In this document: piece by piece, positions 22,466 through 33,627 of the stretch | How the letters are laid out: each line of letters opens with the position of its first letter | Position numbering within the stretch: position 1 is the stretch's first letter | NCBI GenBank assembly: GCA_019915015.1 | Contig: JAHBBC010000052.1 | Span: 1-64,000 of the forward strand | Direction: 5' to 3' | DNA length: 64,000 bases | From: Auriscalpium vulgare | Lineage: Eukaryota; Basidiomycota; Agaricomycetes; Russulales; Auriscalpiaceae | The notes under the pieces: generated by a model | The model's database searches: none | What the model was told of the DNA's origin: nothing | What the model saw: the letters and a program-made list of their open reading frames with translations, nothing else | Translations under genes and position numbers: made by a program

Positions 22466-22789
22466 TTCACGCAGTCGCCAACACCGGTTGTCGACACATA
22501 CTCATACCCGGTCTAGCTCTACGCGGCCAGCCCCCTGCTTATCGTCTCTCATTCGCTCTCATCTTTTGCCATCGTACTGTCACTCTCGCCAACCCTCGCC
22601 GTATAGTATTTTTCCTATCTCTTTCAGTTTAGACCTTTGAGTCTATTTTCGATCAGCTTATCTTCGGTTTATATTTAGGTCACACGTGCGGTTGCGGACA
22701 CCACATCCCTACCACAAGGATCATCAGGCTAAACCCTTCGAACAACAGAGGCAACCTCGAGAACTTAGAAAATCCAGGTCCCTCTGATT

Positions 22790-23264
22790 AGGAAGTTTGT
22801 ATTCAAACACGCTTCCGCACGACAACGTGTAGCAGGCGTATCAACGTGTGCGCCAAATGGAGCAAGCAAATAAGAAGCGCCGGGACTCACCACTCCGAGT
22901 CGGCGACTTGGCCTATTTGTCGACAAAGAATTTGCGGCTGCCTAAGGCGCGAGCCCGCAAGCTTGTACCTAAATATCTAGGACCATTTAGAATAACTGGC
23001 GAGCTCGAAAAGGGATCGACTTACCAACTCGAGCTGCCGGAGGAAATAAGGTCGCGCGGGGTACACAATGCGTTCCACGCCTCGTTGCTGTGTGCACATG
23101 TACCTAACAATGATAGGAAATTTCCGGGCCGTCAGTGGCACCAGGTGATAGGAATGACCGAGCCCGGCGAGTGGGCAGTCGACCGGATTCTCTCTCATAG
23201 TGGTCAAGGCACGGACACGCAATTTGAGGTGCAATGGTTGACAGGCGACGTTACCTGGGCGTCT
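22790..23264 (+). pseudogene. Ty3/gypsy pol remnant (integrase C terminus)
   Basis: Translation gives RVGDLAYLSTKNLRLPKAR, then LVPKYLGPFRI, YQLELPEEI and VHNAFHASLL. This is the GPY/F-type C-terminal module of gypsy integrases, followed by a chromodomain-like stretch (FEVQWLTGDVTWASL). Upstream, an in-frame TAG before QAYQRVRQMEQ and the absence of reverse transcriptase and RNase H show that it is a fragment. It is cut on the right by the hairpin element at 23265. Confidence 0.85.
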
Positions 23265-23422
23265 TTACGATTCCTACGAATCGTTGCTTATGTCATCCAT
23301 ATACAGCGTTTTTTCGACCCCATGCAACGATCATCTGTGTCGCCTTTTATGGAAATTCGCTCCCACGTTTCTTTTCTCCTCTCGCTTTTCTGTTCTAATC
23401 TTTCAAAGTACATAGATAAGGC
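23265..23422 (+). mobile_element. Hairpin-ended repeat element, short copy
   Basis: Starts TTACGATTCCTACGAATCGT directly after the gypsy frame. It matches the starts of the copies at 736 (inverted) and 13808 for about 110 bp, then diverges and meets the 3' end of the next gene. The other terminus is not defined. Confidence 0.65.
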
Positions 23423-25431
23423 TCAGACATGATGCTGACGATGTTCTGTGCACGCTAATGTATAGTACTTGGGTGGCATGAGAAGGGGTAGTGGGTAGAT
23501 TCCAAGCGTTGACTTGATGGTATCAGCTAGCACTGCCAGTAAGTAAATCTCTATGTGCCGGAGATTTGCTTCCGGTTCCGCGATCATGTTCCCCACCTGC
23601 TTCAGAATCTGGGGGTTGAAACCTGATGTGTCGCTCGCCAAGTGTTGTTGAACCGGGTATGCACTGACCAGGTCCCTCAATACCACTAGCCAGCCCATCC
23701 TGGCTGTCACACTCTCCAAGCTCCATGCCGGCGGCCGGTCCACGCCATTGAAGAAAATGAATCGCTTCAGGAGGTCGCTGCGGGGGTGACTTGCCTGGAC
23801 CTGTGCCAAGTCCCTTCCGACGTCTGATTCAGCAAGACCCAGCTCTGCGTCCAAACGGGCAAGATCGAGGAGGAAGGAATGCAGGGTAAGCTTGTAAATG
23901 AATGTCGAACGGTTGTCCAGGTTGTCAAACGTGTCATGCCCAGCCCGGCATCCGCACGCCATCGGGGTGATGGGTATAAGATGACCAGCCTTGATCAGTG
24001 TGTCGTCTTCCGGTGTGAAGAAGGATGTAGAACCGAACTGATAAAACAGCTCGCCATCAAAAATGTAGTCGCTTGTCGGGTCGAACTTTTCATTCATCAT
24101 TGGTGTCGTCTTCTTCCAGTATGTGTCGCTCAGAAAATCGCGCCAGCCCTGCGTTGTGAATCCAGGTTGTCCGGCTCGAATCCTTCGTTCACTGGAGGAG
24201 TACAGCTGTTGCGCACGCAGATAGAACTTCGTCTGCAGCTCCTCAGCGCGGCCCCAGAAAAGAGGCGGGGGTGGTAAATCAAACTTGCGAGGATAGGATT
24301 GACTCTTGAGGATACGATGATCACATGCGTGTAGCATGGCCTGATCCCAGATGGCGACCGGGTGTGGTAAGTACTCCGGCCGATCGCTAGGCCGATCAGA
24401 GAGCCAGCGTCGAAGCTCGGGATGTTGGACTTCGCGTACCCATCTACGGTCTTCACATTATACATCAGTCGACCACCCATTCTTCACATGTGTTACTACT
24501 TACCTTTTCCCTTTCCGTGCATACTCTGATACTGTGCTGAAGGCTTCCATTCATCTATGCGCGGGCTGTATCCTCTTGCCGCACTCTCGAACTTGCTATG
24601 TGTGTCGGTTTTCGGTGGGTAAAACCAAAGCGGGCCCTCATGCTCTGTTACTGGTCTTGGGTCTCCAACCGTTTGTACGCGCGTTCCTCGGGCCGTCCCC
24701 CTGACCCTGCGCCCGTAGTGCAACGAGGCTGTTGAGAGGTTGAGAGCAAGAAATATTGGAAAGCCGTGTCGTGAGATGTCGCGGTAAGTGAACCTGTCTG
24801 GGGAAATGCATCCCCTCATTGCCCTTCGCGCGTTTCCTGTGATTGCGTTGTCGTGCCCTCCATGGTCAATGTCGCGCCACCAGAGGATGAATCCCGTCAC
24901 CTCCAAGAGGCCTCGCTGAGCTGCTCTGACGCACATCAACAGTTGGTTCCAGCTTGGCAAGCCATCGCGGATGTCGGCGCGGGCTACGCGTGCGCGGAGG
25001 AGGGCATCGAAGGGGATAGTGATAGTCTCCGCCATGTCCGTCAATGCGGCACGTTGAAGTTGAAACTTCATGCCTTTTGCCCATTCGATGCGCTGATTTA
25101 GACGTCCCAGGAAACCAGCCTTAAGTGAATAGAGGCGGGGCTTGTCCGATGTCTGGACCATCTCGCTTCGCAATGGAGTCTTCCACAAAATCTCCACATC
25201 CAATTGGATGTCATGATCGCCCGTCGGGAGCGGGATGTAACCGAGATACGGCGCTGTGGCATCGAACGGTTGTGGGACGGCTGTCCACTCGTGTTCGCCC
25301 CACCAGCCGTCCGGATAGATTCTTGCGACATCAGATACACGTTGTTCAAAAATAGTTCTTGTATTCAGAGCAATAAGGCCTTGTCTTGAATTCGGCGCGC
25401 TCGTCCACGCATCATAGCTCTCGGAAGACAT
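23423..25431 (-). CDS. Hypothetical protein, 651 residues, two exons
   Basis: Exon 1 is 25431-24504, the intron 24503-24451 (GTAAGT...GAAG with CTGAT branch-like sequence, 53 nt) and exon 2 24450-23423. The phases fit, giving 651 codons without a stop. The N terminus is MSSESYDAWTSAPNSRQG. The protein is globular-looking, with Trp/Pro/Tyr-rich motifs such as YLGYIPLPTGDHDIQLDVEI and FDLPPPPLFWGRAEELQTKF. I see no transmembrane segment, signal peptide or catalytic motif that I can name. The C terminus lies next to the hairpin repeat and may have been altered by it. It looks functional by length and open frame, but I do not recognise the family. Confidence 0.6.
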
Positions 25432-25965
25432 TGTTCAAGCCAGTGAACGTACTGGTCCTTCTGAAGTCGGGCTTGTTAGTTACTTATGTACGGAGTCTAC
25501 ATTGTGCTGCGCACCTGTTGCCTTTCGCACAACTCCCCAGTAGTCCTTCCTACTTCTCTGCCGTCCAACTCTTATCCTAGCCACGTAACGGTCGCTGCGA
25601 TGCGTCGTAATCCCTACCTTACATACGGCTCTGATCAGCAATTTGCTCCTGTTTTTCCCTAATTGCAACATACCTGCCCTTCTCTTACGGATGTCTGCTC
25701 CTGATACGTACAATGCTCGTACGAGCTCTCTTGATTTTGAATCTGTGACAGCTCGAGGTCGCCTACTAGTACGCGGGCGAAGTCTGACGTCGAAGATGAA
25801 CCGCGCGGTGGATACGGGGAAGTCTTGAGGCAGTGTTCTGAAGGCCAGCTAATGACATATCAACAAGATGGAAAGAAGGGTCGTTGTTGCGACGCACCGC
25901 AGATATGATACCGCCCCAGGCTGCAGACAGTGCTGTTGAAGGGCGCAGAAAGACACTGTCAAAGG
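25432..25965. other. No gene recognised
   Basis: Only short, unconvincing frames on either strand. It may include the upstream region of the gene at 23423-25431. Confidence 0.4.
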
Positions 25966-27232
25966 CAAGTTTCCCACGCTTGATGCCCACGCGGCGTGCA
26001 GCGCACGGTGCAGTGCTCATCCCTCATCTCTTCTGTCAACCGACAACCGTCCTCACTGTCCCTCCTCCTCTGTCTTCTCTTTTGGGTCATCCGCGGTGCG
26101 CATATCGCTTTTTCTGCTGCTCATTGTCCATTAGACTGTCCACCTTCTTGTTAGATCGCAATCGTTTATCAAGATCAAGACCTCACCTTAACATCCACGA
26201 CATGTCGTCCTCCTCCACTGACGAACACGTTCGCGTCCAGACTGCGACCACGCTTGACTTGCTGTCCGCGTGCTAGCATACGGATGCCCGTGGCTCGTTC
26301 TCTACGTGTCAAGAATATCGTCAAGGCCTCACGCACCTCCCGCGTTCAAGATTCATCCATCTTCACCAAATTTCTCCCTCATTTCCCCCCTTCCTCGCCC
26401 CTTCTTCGATACCTGCTGCCGTGTTCGTGTCCCGGATGCGATCGCGCTCGACTTGTTGTCTGCGCGTTAGCTTACGGATGCCCACGTCTTGTTCTCTGTG
26501 GGAATTCATTCCATCAAGGCCCCTCGGATCTCTGAATTCGACGTGCCTCACTTACGGTTGGGAACGGATGGTCGGGGAAAGGCTGTGGCGACTAGCGTGC
26601 ATGCCGGTGCGCCCGGATGACACGTCTTGAAGGCGCGTATTGAGTTTACTTGTGATCTTTTTGCCTGACTTGATCTTGGTGTGCGTACGTCGCCACTCCG
26701 TTCAGATCTTCACTTGTGTTGTTCCACGTATTACAATGATACGCATGCTTTCACCCACCTATCCAGGCATGTTACACCGCCAATAGGTGTCTTGGTGCGA
26801 GGGTTTTTGACATTGTCCCAGGTGTCCTGTATTGAGCTCACTTTTGTACAGGAGACTACATCCTCATGTCAACGTCGACAAGTCATAACATTCCTTAGGC
26901 CTCGTGAGTCACTTTTAGTCTCCTCGTGTGCAGATTCTCATCGTCCTCACCAGCCACGATGACGTCAGTCCGGTCACTTACGCCGTGGTTAGTGACCGGA
27001 ATGACGTCATTTTCTCCTCTTCCTTCTTACGCGTTGGCCCCCTTTTTCGTGCTGCTATCTTGACTGGTTAGCTTCTAAAAGGCACTGAAATATACATTTA
27101 TCTTACCTTTGCAACGCAGCGATGGCAATTGCGTGTGCGTCCTCAGTGTCAGAGGGTAAAGAACAAGCGAAGGTTCCCGCCCGTGCGATGCTTTTTCATT
27201 GTCCGGGTATTCCATCATCCGTCGGCACTATC
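25966..27232. repeat. Duplicated host segment, copy A (empty Harbinger site)
   Basis: Homologous to 30064-30236 plus 33628-34587. At 26131 it reads GTCCATTAGACTGTCCACC, the pre-insertion form of the Harbinger target. It contains an internal near-repeat (26240-26290 and 26440-26500) sharing CTTGACTTGCTGTCCGCG and TACGGATGCCC. A possible short frame starts MSSSSTDEHVRVQTATTLD at 26202, with a counterpart in copy B at 33695, but no complete gene could be built. Confidence 0.8.
26959..27010. repeat. CRE-containing palindrome, copy A
   Basis: Arms ATGACGTCAGTCCGGTCACT and its near complement, both with full TGACGTCA. The counterpart in copy B is 34317-34367. Confidence 0.8.
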
Positions 27233-27261
27233 TCGGAATTCATCAGTAGGGCTGGGCCCTT

Positions 27262-28457
27262 TTGGTTTCACCTCCGAGGACGACCGGTCTCCGCACCAAT
27301 CTCGCCGTACGACGAGTCCCCCAGCCCGCAGCAGCAGCTCCCGCAGTAGCAGACGAGTGCGTGCACGCCTCATATGCCGGCCCCGGCACATTCCACGCGT
27401 ACCCTCCGGCGTCTTCGGGTGTCCCGCAGTCGCGCTCGTCCGAGCTGGGTGATGCGCTGAAGGAACCCGTCCGCATGCGGGCTGCGACGTCCAGCGTGCG
27501 AAACGAGGAGCGTAGAGCCATGTCGATGGAGGGGCCGCGCAGCCGCGACAGGACGGGGTCCCCGCCGATGGGCCATCTGCCCTTCCCCAATGAGGACGAC
27601 TTCAATGTCAAGGAGCGGACACCCACCGGTGTCGAATCACACCCGCAACCACCAACGCAGCGCGTGCAGTCTCAGCCGCAGGCATCGTCGCCCCCCGCCC
27701 CGTCGCTGCAGCGCTTCCTGCCCATTCAGCGTGCCGAACCGCGGGCGGGCCAGCAGCAGCATCGGCACCAGGCATTCCACCTCGTGCAAGACCTGGCGGC
27801 TTACCCTGAGTCCTACACACTGCGCAAAGTGAGTCATCGGCGCTGGTCTCATATCAGTGACTAAATGCTCTCTTATTTGCCCTGCAGCCGCGACCGACAC
27901 CGCTTGCGATCCCGTCGCGCTCGTCGACGCACTCGCAATCATTCTCGTCCCCATTGTTGCACACGTCGTCGTCAAATTCGTTCTCCTCGTCGCCCGCCCC
28001 ATCCAGCCCGCACCTGCACGCACACCCCCACTCGCACCCCGCCGCTTCGTCCAGGTCCGCCGGGGCGTCGTCCTCGACCAAGCCTGAGCGCCGCGCCACC
28101 CCGCCGCAGCAGACGTCGACCTCGACACTGCACCACGTGTCCAAAGCGCCTAGCGCTGCTGTGCCCTTCTTCCACCATCGATGCCGCGCTGCGCAGGGTG
28201 CGCAGCTCCTGAATGACGTCAAGCGTCCTCTGGAAGGCGGTGGAGCGCGGTGGGAAGGGAGGAAGGGAGGATGTCGCGGATGCCCGTGCGCGCGCGTTGT
28301 GGCGGCGCGGACGACGCTGCGCGCATGTTCCACGACTTGCTGGATGCATGCGCGCTATGTCTGCGTACAGCTGGACGTCGCCGCACGCGGCCAGTATCGC
28401 GGTGGACGTCACCCGAGGACTTCACACCCGCCGCGCGGCGGTCCCGCGGCGCTGTAA
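27262..28457 (+). CDS. Ser/Pro-rich hypothetical protein, partly resolved
   Basis: Exon to 27828, intron 27829-27887 (GTGAGT...CCTGCAG), then an exon from 27888. The first exon has MSMEGPRSRDRTGSPPMGHL and QRFLPIQRAEPRAGQQQH. The second is low complexity, dominated by Ser, His and Pro (HAHPHSHPAASSRS). From about 28250 the frame becomes Arg/Gly-rich and unconvincing. It is probably a disordered regulatory protein or a decaying gene. The start is uncertain because the first frame opens with a non-ATG codon. Confidence 0.35.
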
Positions 28458-28786
28458 TCGTCTGTGGACGGTGCGGCGGCGGACGCCATGGTTGCGTGTG
28501 CGGCCGTGGCGGCGCGAACGAGAGCAATTGAGCGACGGCGCGCGGCTGCTCGACGAGGGAAGGAGGGAAGATGGGATGCGCGGGAGGGAGGCGCGGGATG
28601 CGGGGAGGAGGCGCGACGGGCGACGGACTCGCCGCGGGGCCAGACGAGGCGGCGGTGTCGGAGGCGGGTCGCGCGCGTAGAGACTGTAAGTAGTCGACTG
28701 ACCCATGCGATCAATCGAGTTTGCAGTGTGCGGGACGGGCAGTCACGGGGCTTGCAGATCAGCTGGTAGATAGCGCGTAGCGAGTC

Positions 28787-29712
28787 ACAGCATTGCAGAC
28801 CACACAAACTCGACCGCCAACCTCGTCCGCGTCCACTAGCGCGTCGGCAAGAAGATCGGCGAGGGCTCGTTAGGTGTCATCTTCGAAGGTGCGCCCGCCC
28901 TCCAGCGGCCTGTGCACAGTGCGGTGAAGTGTGGCTCACGTCCTGCCCATTGTAGGCACCAACCTGCTCAACTTGCAAGCTGTGGCAATCAAGTTTGTCC
29001 ATATTGCTGTCCTGCCCTGCTCGGTGTTTGACCACTGCTCACGCGTCCCCATTTTTTGCCCTCATCCCACCCCACCGCCTTTTGTGTCGGCCCCCCATAG
29101 GAGCCCCGGAAAGCCGAAGCACCCCAGCTGCATGACGAGTGCCGCTCGTACCGCATACTCGCCGGATGCGGTACGTCACTTTGTGCCATTTCCAGCCTCA
29201 GCATCTGACCCGTGCCCGTGCGCGCCAGCCGGCATCCCGCAAATCTACCACTTTGGGCAGGAGGGCCTGCACAACATCCTCGTCATCGACCTGCTTGGCC
29301 CGAGTCTGGAGGACGTGTTCGACATGTGCGGCCGCAAGTTCTCCATAAAGACGGTGTGCATGGCTGCCCGGCAGATGGTGCGTATGGTGGCGTGTTTCGG
29401 AGGCTGTCTGATGCTGACCCCGGCGTGCGCACCTTTCGCGCGTACAGACCATCCAAGAGAAGAACCTCATCTATCGCGACATCAAGCCCGACAACTTCAT
29501 CATCGGCCACCCCGGGACGAAGAACGCTAACGGTTCGCATGCTCTTTTCGTCTCTCTACCCCGCCCGCTCATCGTATCTCTGCGCCAGTTGTTCACGTCG
29601 TTGACTTTGGCATGGCAAAGCAGTACCGCGACCCCAAGACAAAGCAGCACATTCCGTATCGGGAGCGCAAGAGCCTGAGCGGAACAGCACGGTACATGAG
29701 CATCAACACCCA
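28787..29712 (+). pseudogene. Casein kinase I pseudogene
   Basis: Exons separated by small introns encode [69 protein letters not shown] and [18 protein letters not shown], then [16 protein letters not shown] and [15 protein letters not shown]. This is the casein kinase I catalytic domain, with the nucleotide loop, catalytic lysine (AIKF), RDIKPDN and DFG all present. A TAG at 28837-28839 (NLVRVH*RVGKK) falls where CK1 proteins usually have Tyr. The gene stops being homologous right after SINTH (about 29707), losing the rest of the C lobe. No start codon is visible. Confidence 0.8.
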
Positions 29713-30063
29713 TCCGCAAGAAGCCTGCGCTGGCGCATACTCATATTTTGCGCGCCTTGAGTTCCGTCTTGCTTGCTGAAACCTGGGCGTGGTTGCGGGA
29801 GGCAGAAGGCCTCTGACTTGTCGCCGAGTCGTCGGCGTGGCCCGTATGCGATCCTCAGGTATGATTTCTTTGGCACCTGTTCGGCATCATTGAGGCAAAA
29901 TGTCAGAGGTCTTGCTCAAACCCTTGACCCTAGGGAGACGCGAATGCGGCTGCCCTCCATTCAGCGCCGCGGTGCTCGGCGCTGGGACGCGATCACGAAC
30001 AGCACGATATCCGGGTGAGTGCACCCCCGAATAATCAATTCTTACTATTGCTCATCATATTGT
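29713..30063. other. No gene recognised
   Basis: Sequence after the CK1 truncation point, of unknown origin, before homology to the duplicated host segment begins. Confidence 0.4.
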
Positions 30064-30236
30064 CAAGTTTCCCACGCTCGATGCCCACGCGGCGTGCGCG
30101 TGGTGCAGTCCTCATCCCTCATCTCCTCTGTCCACCGACAACCGTCCTCGCTGTCCCTCCTCCTCTGTCTTCTCTTTTGGCTCATCCGTGGTGCGCATGT
30201 CGCTTTTGCTGCTGTTTCTTTTGCTCATTGTCCATT
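30064..30236. repeat. Duplicated host segment, copy B, left part
   Basis: Matches 25966-26135 and ends in ATT (30234-30236), the left target-site duplication of the Harbinger element. Confidence 0.8.
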
Positions 30237-30389
30237 AGGGGAGCTCAGAGTAGACCGTTTTCGTTTCCGTTTCGTTTTCAAACGCCTTTCGTTTTCGATT
30301 CGGCGCCCCGGCGTGATATTACATAATGTCACTCAATCTACGCCGCTGCGCGACACCGCCGCCATTGCTTTCGAGCTCTTCCACCAGCC

Positions 30390-31713
30390 ATGGCCCGTGC
30401 TACCTACCACGATGAGATTATCGACGCATACATCACATATATGGCTATCCAGATGGCACTCATGCCTCCATCTTCAGCCACAGCTATGATGGAGCAGCTC
30501 CAACGCGATAGCTCAATCCTTCACACCATCCTATCCTCCCGCTACATCAACCCCCGTCCTCCCGTCGTTAAAGCCGGCAATCTCCAGCTTGCATGGGAGT
30601 ATGCACAGGATCCTGCCCATCACCACCGCTTTATCAACATGCTCCGTGTCTCTCCCCACGTCTTCGACACTATCCTTGGCCTCATCGAGGGTCATCCCGT
30701 ATTCCAGAACAACTCGAACACCCCGCAGGAGGATATCCGAACGCAATTAGCGGTGACCCTGTACCGTATGGGTCGCTATGGCAATGGCGCATCTCTCGAG
30801 GATATCAGCCGTGCAGCGGGCTGTTCAGAGGGCGCTGTGGAGCTATACACGGAGAGATGTCAGGAGGCGCTGATGTCCTTGCATGGGATGTTTGTACGGC
30901 CGCTAACAGAGGAGGAGAAAGAGGTCGAGAAAAGGTGGATTGATGAGCAGCTTGGTTTCACGGGATCCACCTGGAGGGAGGGATGGGTGATGTACGACGG
31001 GACAATTGTTGTCCTGTACAGTCGCCCCGGCCTCGACGGTGACGCGTACTACACAAGGAAGTGCAACTATGGGTTCAACGTCCAGGTATGCTGGATATCT
31101 TCTAATAGCTCCTGACTGACATATCTGTACACAGATTGGCAATACACCGTCGAATCTACGAATCGTTGACTATTCGCTTGGCATGACCGGTTCTGCTCAT
31201 GATGCATCTGCATTTGAGCATACTGCAGCTGTCAAGCATACCGACTGGTTCTTCAGAGGTGACGAGTTTGCATGGGGTGACTCTGCGTACCCTGTCAGCT
31301 CGCGGACCATCCCAGTTCACAAGAAACCAGCGTCGTTAGACCGCTCAAATGCCTTATTCGACAAACACGTAGCTCGCCTACGCGTTCGCTCTGAACACAC
31401 CATGGGTGCACTCAAGGGCCGATGGCAATCCCTTCGTGGCTTACGGCTCAATATCCGTTACAATCGGGACCATATACGAGCGTGTCGGTGGATTTCATGT
31501 TGCATCATCTTGCACAACGCAGTGCTCGACATCGAAGGATGGGCGAGTGGGACAAGCTTTGCGACTTGGCACTCACGTGCTCAGGAAGAGGACGATAGGG
31601 GGGAGCCAGATGATCCTATAGATGATGATATCACAGAGGATGATGATTGCGAGGCTAGGAGACGTGGCCTTGTGGCAGAAATAGTAGCCGCTCAACGAGC
31701 AGGACTTGTATAA
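30390..31713 (+). CDS. Harbinger-type DDE transposase (DDE_Tnp_4)
   Basis: Exon 1 is 30390-31085, the intron 31086-31134 (GTATGC...ACACAG) and exon 2 31135-31713, giving 424 residues. The N-terminal half has a helix-turn-helix-like segment (LAVTLYRMGRYGNGASLEDI). The catalytic half has the first Asp in WVMYDGTIVVL, the second in FAWGDSAYPV and the Glu in RVRSEHTMGALKGRW. This spacing is typical of HARBI1/DDE_Tnp_4 nucleases, which cut and rejoin transposon ends in the nucleus. The C-terminal tail is acidic (DDDITEDDD). No stops or frame shifts. It lies inside intact inverted repeats, so it is likely a functional gene. Confidence 0.92.
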
Positions 31714-31828
31714 ATGAACAAGATTAAATCTGAGATTGTAAAGAGTAAGAGAGATATAATCAGAAAGAAGAAAGGACTGTGTAGCATTAAATGAGAGGCT
31801 GCAGTTAGAAAGGACAAAAGCAAAATGA

Positions 31829-33425
31829 TCAGACTAAGCCTCGCTCCAACTCGTCTGGAACCACAGATGATCCTCGTCCAAGATCTCTGTCCAACTGGCT
31901 CTCATCCCAGGGAGGACTATTTTCTCTCTGGCTTGTCATCTCGCTCTCGGGCTCATCATCCGGAGGTGTCGATGCGCGCGGCAGAGATGAAGGCGTCGAT
32001 GCAGCGGTTGACATAGAGCCCGTGCGTGAGATGGAACGAGCGGGCGTAGCGGCGGCGACAACCAGAGGAGGATTCTGAAGGCGCGATATATTTTCACGGA
32101 GATCTTGAAGCTGCAGCTGAAGGTCATCGTCAAGTGCTTCCGACTTGCGGCGATACTCATCGTTCGTCCACAAGCCAATCTGCAGCTCACGAAAGAGGCG
32201 GTCGTGGCGATCGCGAGCGTCTTGGCGAAGACTATTCATGTCATCGCGCAGCCTGTCGACAGCTTTGCGGATGTTCTCTTCCTTTGACACCGCAAAGCTA
32301 CGCCTGCCACATGAATTAGTCCACGTGCATTACCAACAACTAGTATTACTTACTCGATGGACTCCTTCAGTATGTCTTGAATGCCGGTGCGTGACGTGGG
32401 CTTGAAGCGACCCTTCAAGCTCTCCAGCTTCTCTTCCGACAGGTGTGCGGGAGTCTTCTTCGCACTTGCTTGCGACGAGGGCGGCACGCGGTTCTCTTTG
32501 GGAGTGTGTGGCGTCTGCGGTGGCGATCCCGGGCCGGGTGCGGTCGCAGAAGAGTCTTGCGCGAGAGGCGCCGGGCCATCGTGAACGCGTAGGACGGGGT
32601 CTATGTCCTCTTCGCGCGGTTGCCGCACAGGTGGCGCGTCGTCGGGAGGCTGATAGTGCACTGTGCGGTGACCGTCCGGACCAACCCCAGTCGTGATGAT
32701 GATCGGGTTTTCATTTGGGCGGGTGGCAAGGATCGCGTGAATTCGGGGGAAGACAGCGAACTCGGCCTCGATCTCCTCTGCACAGGATGTGTTAGCCTCC
32801 AGCGTGCTCATCGGAGATCACAAAATGAACTTACGCCAGATATTCTTGTGGCGTGCATCGGTATCCTCGGATGGGCCATCTGGCCCTATGTAGCAGACCA
32901 AATACTCATCTGGACCATCGTCGGCATCACCTGTGTCGACGATGGCCTCATTCCCAGTGAGGACACCTCCACCCGTGCACTTAATGCGCCGAACCTTGGA
33001 GTGATAGGTGATGCGTAGCCTACACAAGCCTGTGAGCACGTATGAGGCATCCAATAAGGGTATGGACATACTGATTTATTTTCCCGAGCACCTTTGCTCC
33101 CAGACTGACGAAATCCGAGTCCGGAGCATCCTTCCAGAGGATGCGAGCAAGCCGCTGACCCGCTGCGACCTTACTTTCTCCGCTTTTCTTCTGGAAAGAT
33201 GTCAGTAACAAAGCCCAGATGATGCGTGGGCCACCTGCATACCTCACCACGCTTGTTACCAAACATAACCTTGCGATTTTGCGGCTGTTCGAGCTCCGTG
33301 ATGAGCTGCAGGAGCAGCTCATTTGGCTTCTTATTTGTGCCCCAGCTGATGTTCTCCTCACGGGATTTCTTGCCCGGAGCTGTCTCAGGCTGGTCGGAGT
33401 CCGAGCGGCCGCGTTTCCGGGGCAT
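31829..33425 (-). CDS. Harbinger second protein (Myb/SANT-like candidate)
   Basis: Start MPRKRGRSDSDQPETAPGKK at 33425, a basic nuclear-signal-like N terminus. Next come NISWGTNKKPNELLLQLI and SKVAAGQRLARILWKDA, split by small introns, a layout resembling the trihelix/Myb-type partner proteins of Harbinger elements. Later exons encode RIKCTGGGVLTGNEAIVDTG, a Pro/Ser-rich linker, and a coiled-coil-like end (NIRKAVDRLRDDMNSLRQDA and LQLQLQDLRENISRLQ). The partner protein normally helps DNA binding and nuclear import of the transposase. At least five exons; I did not fix every boundary. It converges on the transposase gene. Confidence 0.65.
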
Positions 33426-33627
33426 TAAGAGAGTAGGAGAGTGTAGATTAAGGAGGTATCGCGAGGGAATGAGTGTGTGAGACACGAAGACGCCGCACAA
33501 CGCGAGCGTCACCTAAAGTCACACGATTGTCACACATCGGGTCACTTATGCCGCGGGCCGAATCGAAAACGAAAGGCGTTTGAAAACGAAACGGAAACGA
33601 AAACGGTCTACTCTGAGCTCCCCTATT

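Larger units (their letters stand above)
30237..33624. mobile_element. Complete PIF/Harbinger transposon, 3388 bp
   Basis: Perfect 68-bp terminal inverted repeats (30237-30304 and 33557-33624), starting AGGGGAGCTC, are flanked by ATT on both sides (30234-30236 and 33625-33627). The paralogous empty site at about 26131 reads ATTA once. It carries the two genes expected of the superfamily, in convergent orientation: a DDE transposase (+) and a DNA-binding-type protein (-). Identical repeats and open transposase exons suggest recent insertion and possible activity. A 3-bp duplication is usual for Harbinger, although TWA is the usual target. Confidence 0.95.

Noticed and set aside
27857..28333. 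Minus-strand acidic ORF opposite the Ser/Pro-rich exon
   Set aside because: Complement of serine-codon runs, no start context or splicing support.
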